64,000 bases of DNA from Prochlorococcus marinus XMU1410 (GCF_017696085.1 NZ_JAAORH010000001.1:744001-808000); one strand, 5' to 3'; positions 17,326 through 26,881 are shown, numbered from the stretch's first letter. Numbers and translations are program-made. Notes: a model not told the origin generated them from the letters alone.

Positions 17326-18612
17326 TTACTTCACTATAGTTGGGATTTGTTCTATATCAGTTGTAGATGAGCGACTTAAGAAATTCTTATTCATCTTCCA
17401 ACTTTGTGGATTTTTTGTAATGGCCCATGTAATTGCATTGTTATTAAATCTTTTATTTAATAAATCAATCGTTTTCATAAGATTTGTTGATTTTTTTAAG
17501 ACTTTCTGAGATTCGTAATTGATAACTGATTGCTGTAAATATTCGCTATTTGTTAAATCCTGCATTAAAACACCAGCTTTTGAGAATTTATATTCGGGAT
17601 TATAAATTTCTTTAGATAATTCAACTACTATTTTTAAAATATTGTTTGTGTCATCAGTTGCATTTGTAAGTTTTCTATGAGCACTTCTTTGATAATTTTG
17701 ACTTGAATATTTACTGGTTCTAGCAAATACTCTAATATTAGATGATTGCAAATTCTGACTTCTCATTTTTTCAGAGGCTTTTATTGCGTGAGTTGCCAGT
17801 GCTTGAGTTAAGTCTTCTAATTTTGTGATAGGCGTGCCGAAACTCCTGCTCACCTGAATTTCTTTTTTTGATTTCTTCTTTTTTTCTATGGGCAGGCATC
17901 TATGGCCTTTCAGTTCTAATTGCAGTCTTTTCCCTACAATGCCTAATTTCTTAATGATTTCATTTTCTTCCATATCTCTTAGTTCTCTCGCATTTTTAAT
18001 ACCTTTACTTTGCAACCAATTAGAGGTTTGTTTCCCGACTCCCCATATCTTATCTATGCTAATTCTTTTCAAATAATTATTCTCATTTTCGGTTCTAGCT
18101 AAATCAAATATTCCAGCTGAATAATCAATATTTTTAGCTAGTTTATTAGCAATTTTTGCTCTTACCTTATTTTCTCCTATTCCTACTGTTATGGTAATTC
18201 CTAGATTCTGATATATTAATGATCTTATGCTTCTTGCCCAAGGATATAGATTTTCATCATTAGGTCTAGAAATCGAGACGAATGCTTCGTCAATAGAATA
18301 AATTTCTATCTGTTCACAGTAGTTTTTCAGTAAATTCATTAGTCTTCTGCTCATATCCCCATAAAGCGAGTAGTTTGAGCTTAAGACTGCTACATCTAAT
18401 TTATTTAGTCTTTCTTTGACCTTAAAATACGGAGTTCCCATTTTAATTTTTAAAGCTCGCGCTTCGGGGCTTCTTGCAATGATACATCCGTCATTATTAG
18501 ATAAAATTACTACTGGTTTATTTCTCAAATGAGGATTAATATTTTGCTCACATGACGCGTAAAAATTATTGGCATCTATAAGAGCTATTGCATCAATATT
18601 TGAAATTCTCAT
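17326..18612 (-). CDS. umuC: UmuC-like Y-family DNA polymerase
   Basis: Error-prone translesion polymerase (PolV catalytic subunit type). 428 residues, normal for UmuC. Seen: ALIDANNFYASCEQ (first catalytic aspartate), NNDGCIIARSPEARALKIKMG, the EIYSIDEAFV catalytic pair, helix-hairpin-helix KIWGVGKQTSNWL, and the little-finger domain with VSRSFGTPI. The start ATG overlaps the umuD stop (TCAT at 18609-18612 on the + strand), a classic translationally coupled umuDC arrangement. Likely damage-inducible through the operator ahead of umuD. Confidence 0.95.
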   Translation of the reverse strand: MRISNIDAIALIDANNFYASCEQNINPHLRNKPVVILSNNDGCIIARSPEARALKIKMGTPYFKVKERLNKLDVAVLSSNYSLYGDMSRRLMNLLKNYCEQIEIYSIDEAFVSISRPNDENLYPWARSIRSLIYQNLGITITVGIGENKVRAKIANKLAKNIDYSAGIFDLARTENENNYLKRISIDKIWGVGKQTSNWLQSKGIKNARELRDMEENEIIKKLGIVGKRLQLELKGHRCLPIEKKKKSKKEIQVSRSFGTPITKLEDLTQALATHAIKASEKMRSQNLQSSNIRVFARTSKYSSQNYQRSAHRKLTNATDDTNNILKIVVELSKEIYNPEYKFSKAGVLMQDLTNSEYLQQSVINYESQKVLKKSTNLMKTIDLLNKRFNNNAITWAITKNPQSWKMNKNFLSRSSTTDIEQIPTIVK

Positions 18613-19025
18613 AAATAGCTATGTATTGAATAAATAACAACTCCCCATATCTGTACATCAATATGGTTTTTAAATCTAAAATCAGGATAATTATGATTTT
18701 CTGCTTTTAAATATAATTCATTATTTTTTATAGATAATCTTTTTATTGTAAATTCTCCGTCTATCATTGCAATGATAATATTCCCTGGCCTGGCTGTTAA
18801 GCTCTTGTCTACTATTATTAAATCTTTATCTTTAATTCCTGCATTTATCATTGATTCACCTTTAACTCTAAGAAAAAAAGTGCTAGACGGATTAGATATT
18901 AAATGTTCGTTTAAATCAATATTTTCTTCTGTATAGTCATCTGCAGGAGAAGGAAACCCTGCTGATACCGAATCAGTTAATAAGGGGATTTTAAATTTTT
19001 TAGTAGTTGAATCAAAAGAATCCAA
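18609..19025 (-). CDS. umuD: UmuD-like self-cleaving subunit of translesion polymerase
   Basis: LexA/UmuD family protein of 138 residues, activated by RecA-stimulated autocleavage. Seen: cleavage site Ala22-Gly23 (SVSAGFPSPADDY), catalytic serine in VKGESM (Ser58) and lysine in FTIKRL (Lys95), matching the spacing in E. coli UmuD (Ser60, Lys97). No DNA-binding domain, so it is UmuD and not LexA. The start is TTG at 19025 (MDSFDSTTKK); no upstream ATG is in frame. A LexA-box-like palindrome lies 13 bases ahead of the start. Confidence 0.94.
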   Translation of the reverse strand: MDSFDSTTKKFKIPLLTDSVSAGFPSPADDYTEENIDLNEHLISNPSSTFFLRVKGESMINAGIKDKDLIIVDKSLTARPGNIIIAMIDGEFTIKRLSIKNNELYLKAENHNYPDFRFKNHIDVQIWGVVIYSIHSYL

Positions 19026-19037
19026 AGTTAAATTAAT

Positions 19038-19051
19038 AGTATATATGTACT
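19038..19051 (-). promoter_or_regulatory. LexA (SOS) box-like operator of umuDC
   Basis: Read on the minus strand the site is AGTACATATATACT. The cyanobacterial LexA consensus RGTACNNNDGTWCB fits at all fixed positions but one (A for G in the second half-site). It overlaps two possible -10 elements, TATACT (19038-19043) and TATAGT (19049-19054), so a bound repressor would block the promoter. It sits 13-26 bases upstream of the umuD start. Binding is inferred. Confidence 0.6.
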
Positions 19052-19123
19052 ATACAGCAAAAAATCAAAAAATAGTTAGTTATTAAGCTTTTATAGATTA
19101 ATTTTAGATTGAATCTAATCTTT

Positions 19124-19540
19124 TTAAGAACGATGGTAAGGGGAGTTGTTAGATATAGAAATAGCTCTATAAATTTGCTCGATTAGGATTAATCTAGCTA
19201 ATTCATGAGGAAAAGTTAAAGGAGACAGGCTTAGTATAAGATCTGATTTTTCTTTTATATCTGAACTAAATCCATCAGTATCACCGATTAAGAAATTAAT
19301 TTTTTTATTTTTAAATTTTAAGAGTAAGGAACAAAGTTCAACTGAATTAAACTGTTTCCCTTCTTCACTTAGGCAGATAATAATATTGTTATTGGATCTA
19401 AGATTATTTAAATTAAAAGTCTTTAACTCATTAATAATAAGTTCAGGCATTCTTTTTTTGTATTGATTAATACCATCTCTAATCCAAAGTTTCTTTATTT
19501 TGCCGATAGCATAAATTGTTAATCTATTACTCTGAAGCAT
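19124..19540 (-). CDS. rlmH: 23S rRNA pseudouridine-1915 N3-methyltransferase
   Basis: SPOUT-class methyltransferase acting on assembled 70S ribosomes at position 1915. 138 residues. Seen: N-terminal [25 protein letters not shown]-binding knot parts [12 protein letters not shown] and [13 protein letters not shown], and the invariant C-terminus [22 protein letters not shown]. Start at ATG 19540. Downstream of, and same strand as, the low-complexity protein at 19560-19892 (19-base gap). Confidence 0.95.
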   Translation of the reverse strand: MLQSNRLTIYAIGKIKKLWIRDGINQYKKRMPELIINELKTFNLNNLRSNNNIIICLSEEGKQFNSVELCSLLLKFKNKKINFLIGDTDGFSSDIKEKSDLILSLSPLTFPHELARLILIEQIYRAISISNNSPYHRS

Positions 19541-19559
19541 AAGTAAAAATTAAAACTAA

Positions 19560-19892
19560 TTATTCATCAAGAAGATAATTAAATTCATCATATAGTTCCT
19601 CTTCGATTGTTAATTTCTTGGAAAAATTATCTTTTTTAGAATTCATATTAATTTGATTAATCTCACTTTTTCTTAGTGAATTATTAACGTTAGAAGTTTC
19701 TTCTAAAGATTCTGAATTATCAATTAACGAATAAAAAATTTTATTGGGATCTTCTGAATTAAGTGGATTGGTGATTAAATTATCATTATTAGTTATATTT
19801 GTGTAATTATTTATATTTTTACTTTCGTTATTTAAATTTTCCTTTTTTTTAAATTTCTTGAGTTTATCTAAATTTTTTTTTGATAAGCTCAT
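19560..19892 (-). CDS. Asn-rich low-complexity protein of unknown function
   Basis: 110 residues, strongly enriched in Asn, Lys, Ser and Glu, with no membrane helix and no recognisable domain. The N-terminus (SLSKKNLDKLKKFKKKE) is basic and probably helical; the C-terminus (KLTIEEELYDEFNYLLDE) is acidic and looks like a short conserved helix. The middle is likely disordered. It starts at ATG 19892, divergent from ksgA with 56 bases between, and precedes rlmH. I do not recognise a family; it may be a genuine Prochlorococcus-specific protein because the ends look more constrained than the middle. Confidence 0.55.
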   Translation of the reverse strand: MSLSKKNLDKLKKFKKKENLNNESKNINNYTNITNNDNLITNPLNSEDPNKIFYSLIDNSESLEETSNVNNSLRKSEINQINMNSKKDNFSKKLTIEEELYDEFNYLLDE

Positions 19893-19948
19893 GATATAAA
19901 GTATTAAATAAATTCATATTTAATTTAAACATATTATTTATTTTTTAG

Positions 19949-20773
19949 ATGAATTTTAAAAACTATCATCAAAAAAAAAGATTTGGACAACACTGGTTGG
20001 TAAATAAAAAAATATTAGAAAAAATTAAAGAAATTGCTGTTCTTAATGAAAATGACTTTATTTTAGAAATTGGTCCTGGTAAAGGAGCTTTAACCTCAAA
20101 GTTGTTAGATTCAGAAATTAAAAAATTACATGCAATTGAATTAGATAAAAATTTAATAAATTTATTAAATGATAAATTCAATAATAATGATAAGTTTTCA
20201 CTGCAGCAAGGAGATATTCTTTCTGTAAATTTAGATTCGATTAATAAGAAGATTACAAAAGTGATTGCAAATATTCCTTACAATATAACTGGCCCAATAT
20301 TGGATATCTTCATAGGTCGATTGGGCATTATAAAAAACTATAATTATGAAAAAATAATATTTCTAATGCAGAAAGACGTTGTAGATAGGATTTTGTCAAA
20401 AGAAGGTAGTCCTAATGCTGGTGCGCTTAGTATAAGAATGCAACTTTTATCAAAAATAAAAAGAATATGTGATGTGCCGCCTTCATCATTTAGTCCGCCT
20501 CCAAAAGTTTTTTCTTCTCTAGTAGTTTTCGAACCAATAAAAAATGATTTAAGATTAGACATTAGTCTAGAAAAATATATAGATAAACTTCTTCGAATTT
20601 CATTTAATTCAAGAAGAAAAATGCTTAGAAATACTCTTAATTCAATACTTTCAAATGAAGAGATAAATGAATTATCTGAATCTTCAAAAGTTTGTTTTAA
20701 TTTAAGACCACAAGATATTTCAATTGACCAATGGATTAAGCTTGCAGAAAATTGTATTAAAATTAAAAAATAA
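19949..20773 (+). CDS. ksgA: 16S rRNA dimethyladenosine transferase
   Basis: Dimethylates the two adjacent adenines in the 3'-terminal helix of 16S rRNA late in 30S assembly. 274 residues. Seen: [20 protein letters not shown] motif [15 protein letters not shown], acidic loop AIELDKNL, and the catalytic [10 protein letters not shown], then [13 protein letters not shown] of the C-terminal domain. ATG at 19949. It is followed by ispE after 12 bases, an arrangement (ksgA-ispE) common in cyanobacteria. Confidence 0.97.
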   Translation: MNFKNYHQKKRFGQHWLVNKKILEKIKEIAVLNENDFILEIGPGKGALTSKLLDSEIKKLHAIELDKNLINLLNDKFNNNDKFSLQQGDILSVNLDSINKKITKVIANIPYNITGPILDIFIGRLGIIKNYNYEKIIFLMQKDVVDRILSKEGSPNAGALSIRMQLLSKIKRICDVPPSSFSPPPKVFSSLVVFEPIKNDLRLDISLEKYIDKLLRISFNSRRKMLRNTLNSILSNEEINELSESSKVCFNLRPQDISIDQWIKLAENCIKIKK

Positions 20774-20785
20774 AAATTTAAGTAT

Positions 20786-21721
20786 ATGCAAGATTTAGCT
20801 AAAAAGAAAATTAATATAAAATCCCCTGCCAAAATAAATTTGCACCTTGAAGTTATTGGTAAAAGAGAGGATGGATTTCATGAGTTAGCTATGATTATGC
20901 AAAATATCGATCTTGCTGATTATTTAGAATTTGAAATTAATAATGAAGGTTTAATTAAACTTGAGTCTGATTGTAATGATTTAAGCCTATCTGATGATAA
21001 CTTAATTGTTAAATCGGCAAACCTATTAAGGAAAAAATCAAATATAGATTACGGTGCGAATATATTTTTAAGAAAAAATATCCCAATTGGCGCAGGATTA
21101 GCTGGTGGATCAAGTAATGCAGCAGCAACATTAATTGGTCTTAATAATTTATGGGATTTGAAATTAGATCAAGAAAATTTATGTTCAATAGCATCATCAT
21201 TAGGATCTGATATTCCCTTTTTTATAAATGGTGGTATTCAATTATGTTTTGGAAGAGGCGAAATTTTGGAGAAATTAGATTCAATCCTTGAATATGGAGC
21301 AATTCTTTTAAAAAATCCGAATGTATCAGTATCAACTGCTGAAACTTATAAAAAATATAGTAATAGATTCTGTGATCATTATATTACTGATAAAGAAATG
21401 ATTGAGAATATAAGAAAAAATCTAAGAAATAATGGTTTAAATAACTTAAATTTTAATAATCAACATTTATCTATTAAAAATGATTTGCAATTAGTTGTTG
21501 AAAATGAAAATGATTCTGTAAAGAACGCATTATATTTACTTTCTAAATTAGAAAATTGTCTCACATTTTCAATGAGTGGATCAGGCCCTACATGCTTTGC
21601 ACTATTTAAAGATTTAGAGACTGCTAAAAAAGAATTAAATGCAAATTCTAAATTATTTAAAGATAAAGGCTATGATTCATGGGTTTGCACTTTCCTTGAA
21701 AAGGGAATAACATTCATTTAA
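20786..21721 (+). CDS. ispE: 4-diphosphocytidyl-2-C-methyl-D-erythritol kinase
   Basis: GHMP kinase of the MEP isoprenoid pathway, phosphorylating CDP-methylerythritol; works with dxs, also in this window. 311 residues. Seen: SPAKINLHLEVIGKREDGFHEL at the N-terminus (the residues up to 20 match the family well), the ATP-binding PIGAGLAGGSSNAAATL, and the C-terminal MSGSGPTCFALF. ATG at 20786, just after ksgA. Confidence 0.96.
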   Translation: MQDLAKKKINIKSPAKINLHLEVIGKREDGFHELAMIMQNIDLADYLEFEINNEGLIKLESDCNDLSLSDDNLIVKSANLLRKKSNIDYGANIFLRKNIPIGAGLAGGSSNAAATLIGLNNLWDLKLDQENLCSIASSLGSDIPFFINGGIQLCFGRGEILEKLDSILEYGAILLKNPNVSVSTAETYKKYSNRFCDHYITDKEMIENIRKNLRNNGLNNLNFNNQHLSIKNDLQLVVENENDSVKNALYLLSKLENCLTFSMSGSGPTCFALFKDLETAKKELNANSKLFKDKGYDSWVCTFLEKGITFI

Positions 21722-21745
21722 ATTTTTTTTATATAAAAATCTATT

Positions 21746-22048
21746 GTGGCTGATAATAGTAATGAGAATATTGAAAAAAATATTCCCGAAAAAGGACCTT
21801 TAAATTTTATTGTTGGATCATTAACAAGTTTTTTATTATTTATATTTTTTTATTTTTTAAGTAATAAAATTGCAATTTATTTTTCAGTACATAAACCATC
21901 TAATTCTTCTGAAATAGTCCAAAATATTTCCTCTAGTATTAATACATTAATAATTGGATTATCTTTTTTGCTAACTTTTTCATTTGCTTTTATAGGTATA
22001 GGTCTTTTTATTGTATTTATTCGAAGTTTTATTGTGAAGAAAAGTTGA
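21746..22048 (+). CDS. DUF3082 family membrane protein
   Basis: 100 residues from a GTG start at 21746. Seen: a short polar N-terminus, two transmembrane helices (around residues 22-45 and 67-93), and a basic C-terminal FIVKKS. The pattern GPLNFIVGSLTS...ISSSINTLIIGLSFLLTFSFAFIGIGL fits the cyanobacterial DUF3082 family, of unknown function. It lies 24 bases after ispE and likely shares its transcript. Confidence 0.75.
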   Translation: MADNSNENIEKNIPEKGPLNFIVGSLTSFLLFIFFYFLSNKIAIYFSVHKPSNSSEIVQNISSSINTLIIGLSFLLTFSFAFIGIGLFIVFIRSFIVKKS

Positions 22049-22082
22049 ATTGCCAATATTATTAAGAAAACACTTTCTTTGA

Positions 22083-22178
22083 ATGTCTTTACATGACTTA
22101 GGCCTTTTAGTCCTTTTGCTGTCGCCAGGAATGATTTTATCAATATTACTACTCATAACCTTCGCTGAAGGAGGTTGA
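22083..22178 (+). CDS. Candidate 31-residue single-pass membrane protein
   Basis: A complete small frame starting at ATG 22083 and ending in TGA at 22176. It encodes MSLHDLGLLVLLLSPGM followed by ILSILLLITFAEGG: one hydrophobic helix with a short polar N-terminus and an EGG tail, much like the small single-helix subunits of thylakoid complexes. I cannot match it to any named subunit (PsaI, PsaM, PsbM, PsbX, PetL, PetN and PetG do not fit). It fills an otherwise unexplained gap of 179 bases between DUF3082 and pdhB on the same strand. No clear Shine-Dalgarno, which is normal here. Confidence 0.5.
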   Translation: MSLHDLGLLVLLLSPGMILSILLLITFAEGG

Positions 22179-22227
22179 ATTATGCAAAGTGATAGGATTA
22201 TATATGTGATTAATTAGGTAATTAATT

Positions 22228-23211
22228 GTGGCTGGAACATTATTATTTAATGCTTTGAAAGAGGCAATTGATGAAGAAATGGCAAATGATGTAAATGTTT
22301 GCGTAATGGGGGAAGATGTTGGTCAATATGGAGGATCTTATAAGGTAACTAAGGATTTATATGAAAAATATGGAGAGTTAAGAGTCTTAGATACTCCAAT
22401 TGCAGAGAATAGTTTTACGGGTATGGCTGTGGGTGCAGCAATGACTGGCTTAAGACCAATAGTAGAAGGAATGAATATGGGTTTTTTGCTTTTAGCATTT
22501 AATCAGATATCAAACAATATGGGTATGCTTAGATATACAAGTGGCGGAAATTATAAAATACCAGCAGTAGTTCGAGGACCTGGTGGAGTTGGTCGTCAAC
22601 TTGGTGCTGAGCATAGTCAAAGACTTGAAGCATATTTTCATGCAGTTCCTGGCATAAAGATTGTTGCATGTAGTACGCCCACAAATGCTAAAGGTTTAAT
22701 GAAAGCAGCTATAAGAGATGATAATCCGGTTCTATTTTTCGAACATGTTCTTCTATACAATTTGTCTGAAGAATTACCTGAGGGTGATTATACTTGCGCT
22801 TTAGATCAGGCTGACGTTGTAAAAGAAGGGCGTGATATTACTTTATTGACTTATTCAAGAATGAGACATCACTGTCTTAAAGCTATTGAAGAATTAGAAA
22901 AAAAAGGAATTGATGTTGAGTTAATAGATTTAATCAGTTTAAAACCATTTGATATGGAAACCATCTCAAAATCAATAAGAAAAACAAATAAAGTAATTAT
23001 TGTTGAAGAATGTATGAAGACTGGAGGTATTGGTGCAGAATTAATTGCCTTGATAACAGAAGAGTGTTTTGATGATCTTGATGCCCGACCAATTAGATTA
23101 TCTAGTCAGGATATTCCAACTCCCTATAATGGAAATCTTGAGAATTTGACAATAATCCAACCACATCAAATAGTTGAAAAAGTTGAACATTTAATTAGTG
23201 GGAGTATATAG
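22228..23211 (+). CDS. pdhB: Pyruvate dehydrogenase E1 component, beta subunit
   Basis: Half of the thiamine-diphosphate-dependent E1 enzyme that decarboxylates pyruvate to feed acetyl-CoA. 327 residues. Seen: [64 protein letters not shown] and the transketolase C-domain [16 protein letters not shown]. Start GTG at 22228 ([15 protein letters not shown]). The stop overlaps nothing; secD begins 3 bases later, so pdhB-secD-secF are probably one transcript. The alpha subunit is not in the window. Confidence 0.97.
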   Translation: MAGTLLFNALKEAIDEEMANDVNVCVMGEDVGQYGGSYKVTKDLYEKYGELRVLDTPIAENSFTGMAVGAAMTGLRPIVEGMNMGFLLLAFNQISNNMGMLRYTSGGNYKIPAVVRGPGGVGRQLGAEHSQRLEAYFHAVPGIKIVACSTPTNAKGLMKAAIRDDNPVLFFEHVLLYNLSEELPEGDYTCALDQADVVKEGRDITLLTYSRMRHHCLKAIEELEKKGIDVELIDLISLKPFDMETISKSIRKTNKVIIVEECMKTGGIGAELIALITEECFDDLDARPIRLSSQDIPTPYNGNLENLTIIQPHQIVEKVEHLISGSI

Positions 23212-23214
23212 AAA

Positions 23215-24684
23215 ATGAAAAGAAGGCAAGGTTGGCTTTTTTTTATTATATTTCTACTTACTTTATCTGTTTATCTATTAATAAATTATCCTTTACAGTT
23301 GGGATTGGATTTACAAGGGGGTTCTCAACTTACACTACAAATTATTAAAGAGGAAGGTAAGGTAACAGGGGATGAACTTGAAGCAGTTAATTCGGTTATA
23401 GATAGACGCGTTAACAACTTAGGGGTTTCAGAATCAAACTTGCAAACCCTAGGTGGAGATCAATTAATTTTAGAATTACCTGGAGAACAAAATCCATTAG
23501 TTGCTTCAAGGGTATTAGGTAAGACTGCTTTATTAGAATTTAGAACCCAAAAAAAAGGAACATCTACAGATTTAAAAAACCTGCAACTACAAAGATTGAG
23601 TATTAAAGAATTAATTGAAAAATATTCCATTGAAGAAAAAAATCAAAATAATGATAATTTCTTAAAAGTTATTCAAGATGATCTTAAAGGTATAGAGCAG
23701 GAATTGAATTACTCATCTACAAGTAATGATTTCTATGGGAAGTTAATTGAAATCAAAAAATATGTTGATAAAGAAATTACAAATTTATTTATTAAAACAG
23801 ATTTATCTGGTAAGGATCTTATTAACGCAGGAAGGAGACAAGAACAAACAAATAGTAATTGGGAAGTTTTATTAACTTTTAGTAATTCAGGAGGTGAAAA
23901 GTTTGCAGAAATTACAAAGTCAATTGCTGGCACTAATCAACTATTGGCAATTATTATTGATGGCGAATCTATAAGTGAAGCTAGTGTTGGTAACCAGTTT
24001 ACTAGTACTGGTATTACAGGTGGATCAGCAACAATAAGCGGTAATTTTAGTGCTGAAAATGCTAGAGAATTAGAAGTTCAACTTAAAGGAGGCTCATTGC
24101 CATTGCCAATTGAAATAGTAGAAACTAACACTATAGGGGCGCTATTGGGATCCAAAAATATTTTAAAAAGTCTTTATGCAGCTATTAGTGGATTAATTTT
24201 TGTTGGAATATTTATGATTTTTAATTATAGAATTCTAGGTTTCGTTTCAGTTCTATCTCTAGTACTTTATGGTTTCTTTAACTTAGCCCTATATTCTTTA
24301 ATTCCTGTAACTTTGACTTTACCTGGAATATCTGGACTCATACTTAGCATTGGTATGGCTGTTGATGCAAATATTCTAATATTTGAGAGAATTAGAGAAG
24401 AATTATATGACGGCAATACTCTTTCAAGAGCTATTGATAGCGGTTTTCAAAGAGCTAATTCATCTATAGTTGATGGTCATATTACAACTCTTCTAAGTTG
24501 TTTTGTATTGTTTTTATTAGGAACAAATTTTGTTAAAGGTTTTGCGGCAACATTAGGTATTGGAGTTCTAATAAGCTTGTTTACCTCATTAAATTGCTCT
24601 AAAACTATTTTGAGATTTTTTACAACTTATCAATCTTTAAGACAAAAAAATCTCTATCTACCCAAGAATAATTTTTCAAATTAA
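23215..24684 (+). CDS. secD: Protein translocase subunit SecD
   Basis: RND-like partner of SecYEG that uses proton motive force to complete protein export. 489 residues. Seen: one N-terminal membrane helix, the start of the periplasmic domain LGLDLQGGSQLTLQI, a P1 region with an Asn/Lys-rich insert around residues 140-170, and five C-terminal membrane helices with GMAVDANILIFERIREEL and AIDSGFQRANSSIVDGHITT. Followed by secF after 21 bases. Confidence 0.97.
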   Translation: MKRRQGWLFFIIFLLTLSVYLLINYPLQLGLDLQGGSQLTLQIIKEEGKVTGDELEAVNSVIDRRVNNLGVSESNLQTLGGDQLILELPGEQNPLVASRVLGKTALLEFRTQKKGTSTDLKNLQLQRLSIKELIEKYSIEEKNQNNDNFLKVIQDDLKGIEQELNYSSTSNDFYGKLIEIKKYVDKEITNLFIKTDLSGKDLINAGRRQEQTNSNWEVLLTFSNSGGEKFAEITKSIAGTNQLLAIIIDGESISEASVGNQFTSTGITGGSATISGNFSAENARELEVQLKGGSLPLPIEIVETNTIGALLGSKNILKSLYAAISGLIFVGIFMIFNYRILGFVSVLSLVLYGFFNLALYSLIPVTLTLPGISGLILSIGMAVDANILIFERIREELYDGNTLSRAIDSGFQRANSSIVDGHITTLLSCFVLFLLGTNFVKGFAATLGIGVLISLFTSLNCSKTILRFFTTYQSLRQKNLYLPKNNFSN

Positions 24685-24705
24685 ATTTTTTTTTTCTAAT
24701 TTCAC

Positions 24706-25620
24706 ATGAAATACAATCTTGAACTAATAAAAAATAAAAGAAAGATATTTAGTTTTTCAACTTTTCTTATTTTGTTAAGTCTTTTAGGAATTTTATATTC
24801 AACTTTTAATACTTCCTATAAGAAACCTATAAATTTAGGGATGGATTTTATTGGAGGAAATGAACTAAGAATAGAAAGAGTTTGTGAAGAAGAATGTTCT
24901 AACCTTTCCCCTGATTCAGTTTTAGAAAATTTAAGAGAGATCTCTACTAATAAAAACTTTATAAATAATATAAAATTACAATTCCAAAATAATAATAAAT
25001 TAATTTCAATAAGAACACCTTATTTGAGTATCGAAGAATCAAATAATCTAATTACTAATCTTGATAATATTATTGGACCTCTAAATTATGAGAGTAAGGA
25101 TTCAAGATTAATTGGTCCAAAGCTTGGGAAAAGATTACTTACCAATTGTGTTACTTCATTGTTGGTTTCTTTATTTGCAATATCTTTATATATAACTATA
25201 AGGTTTGATAAAAAATATGCATTATTTGCATTATTAGCTTTATTCCATGATTTATTAATTGTTTTCGGTATATTTTCCTGGTTGGGAATTATATTATCTG
25301 TCGAGGTAAATAGTTTATTTGCGGTGTCCCTGTTAACTATTGCTGGTTATTCTGTAAATGATACTGTTGTTATTTTTGATAGAATTCGTGAGAATTTAAA
25401 ATCAAATGAAGAAGGCTATAACGAAACTATCCAATTATCAGTAAACGAATCATTTAGGAGAACAACTTTTACCAGTATTACAACCCTTATCCCTTTATTA
25501 AGCATAATTCTGTTTGGATCTTACTCGCTGTTTTGGTTTTCTTTGGCCTTATCATTAGGAATTATTGTTGGAAGTTATTCAAGTATTTTATTGGCTCCAT
25601 CTTTGTTGCTTAAAGACTGA
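24706..25620 (+). CDS. secF: Protein translocase subunit SecF
   Basis: Partner of SecD, 304 residues. Seen: N-terminal helix, NLGMDFIGGNELRIER (the SecF FxGG motif region), and the conserved membrane segment GYSVNDTVVIFDRIRENL with RRTTFTSITTLIPLLSII. ATG at 24706. Completes the secDF pair; a 60-residue membrane protein follows after 18 bases. Confidence 0.97.
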   Translation: MKYNLELIKNKRKIFSFSTFLILLSLLGILYSTFNTSYKKPINLGMDFIGGNELRIERVCEEECSNLSPDSVLENLREISTNKNFINNIKLQFQNNNKLISIRTPYLSIEESNNLITNLDNIIGPLNYESKDSRLIGPKLGKRLLTNCVTSLLVSLFAISLYITIRFDKKYALFALLALFHDLLIVFGIFSWLGIILSVEVNSLFAVSLLTIAGYSVNDTVVIFDRIRENLKSNEEGYNETIQLSVNESFRRTTFTSITTLIPLLSIILFGSYSLFWFSLALSLGIIVGSYSSILLAPSLLLKD

Positions 25621-25638
25621 GCTTAAGCTCCTTATTCT

Positions 25639-25821
25639 ATGAAATTGAATTACTATTTGATAATTTTATTTTCTTTAGTTTTAATAGATCTTTCTACTGA
25701 GCTTAGAATATTATTTGATCATTTTACTTTTAGTTCTCTATATTTTGCTATAGGTAAACATCCCTTAGCTATCTTTATACTTTTTTCATACCCATATTTA
25801 TATAAAAAATTAATTAAGTAG
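25639..25821 (+). CDS. Small membrane protein of unknown function downstream of secF
   Basis: 60 residues from ATG 25639: a first hydrophobic helix (YYLIILFSLVLIDL), a central conserved-looking STELRILFDHFTFSSLYFAIGKHPLA segment, and a second helix with a basic end (YLYKKLIK). The motif DLSTELRILxDHFT suggests a real conserved cyanobacterial family, not a chance frame. It lies 18 bases after secF and its end is 3 bases from the convergent AI-2E permease gene. Function unknown. Confidence 0.65.
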   Translation: MKLNYYLIILFSLVLIDLSTELRILFDHFTFSSLYFAIGKHPLAIFILFSYPYLYKKLIK

Positions 25822-25824
25822 TTT

Positions 25825-26868
25825 TTAAATATCTTTAAATGATTCTTTGATTAAAACTTGTATTACTACAGCTAACGGAAGAGATAGTATTAAGCCTAAT
25901 GGACCAAAAATGAAGGTAAATCCAAATTGTGATATTAATGTTAAACCAGGAAGTAGGTTTGCTTTTTTCTTCATTATAGATGGCATTATGATATAGCTTT
26001 CTATATTTTGAATGATTACATATGATCCTAAAACTGCCATTGGTTTCCAAAAATTATCTAGTAGTGCAATTGAGATTGGAAATATACCACTAATAACTGG
26101 TCCTATATTCGGAATTATATTAAGAACCATTGCTATTAAAGCATTTGAGACAACGTATTTGACATCTAATATAGATAAAACTATTAATGATAATAAACCT
26201 ACTGATAATGAGCTTATGACCATAGAAAAGGTCCAATTTGCTAATGCAATATTGCATTTTTCCAGAATATTTCTAAATTTATTACGGTAATTTTTTGGTA
26301 TTAATAGAAGTACATTTTCTTTATATTGTTTTGGTTCTATAGAAATCATCAAACTCACAGCTAATACGAATATTAATCTCAAAAGACCTGAACCTAGATT
26401 CCCCGCAATATTAATTAAATTCTTAAAACTTTCCTGAATAGCTTTTGCAATAGTTGAGACATCTGGAATGGTAACTACATTATTTATTAAACTGAATATG
26501 TCTATAACATTTTCTGATTGTTCGCCATAAAATAAGCTATCAAATTTGTTCAGATTTGTATTGATCAATATATTTATTTTTGATAAACCATTTGGAATGT
26601 CAACTAGTATTTCATTGAATTCTTTTATAAACGGAGGTAATACAAGAATAAAAATAGTAAATATTATTACTGATATGACGGTTAAGACAATAAACAAAGA
26701 AATCGATCGAGGAATCTTCAAACCTTTTTGGATTTGATTAGATAAATTACATACAATATTTGATATTACTAAAGAACAAATAATTAGTAGGAGAAAATCC
26801 CTTAAAGTCCATACTATTAATAAAGTGATTAATATTACTACTAACTTGAAATATGATGAACTATTCAA
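25825..26868 (-). CDS. AI-2E/PerM family membrane protein
   Basis: 347 residues with about eight membrane helices, matching the AI-2E transporter (PerM, DUF20) family. Seen: N-terminal paired helices, SIEPKQYKENVLLLIPKNYRNKF after the large periplasmic loop, then LNIIPNIGPVISGIFPISIALL and ESYIIMPSIMKKKANLLPGLTLIS, which are the family's conserved C-terminal segments. Substrates include peptides or ions in studied members; unknown here. TTG start at 26868 (MNSSSYFKLV). psb28 lies upstream on the same strand. Confidence 0.85.
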   Translation of the reverse strand: MNSSSYFKLVVILITLLIVWTLRDFLLLIICSLVISNIVCNLSNQIQKGLKIPRSISLFIVLTVISVIIFTIFILVLPPFIKEFNEILVDIPNGLSKINILINTNLNKFDSLFYGEQSENVIDIFSLINNVVTIPDVSTIAKAIQESFKNLINIAGNLGSGLLRLIFVLAVSLMISIEPKQYKENVLLLIPKNYRNKFRNILEKCNIALANWTFSMVISSLSVGLLSLIVLSILDVKYVVSNALIAMVLNIIPNIGPVISGIFPISIALLDNFWKPMAVLGSYVIIQNIESYIIMPSIMKKKANLLPGLTLISQFGFTFIFGPLGLILSLPLAVVIQVLIKESFKDI

Positions 26869-26881
26869 TTTTCATAATATT

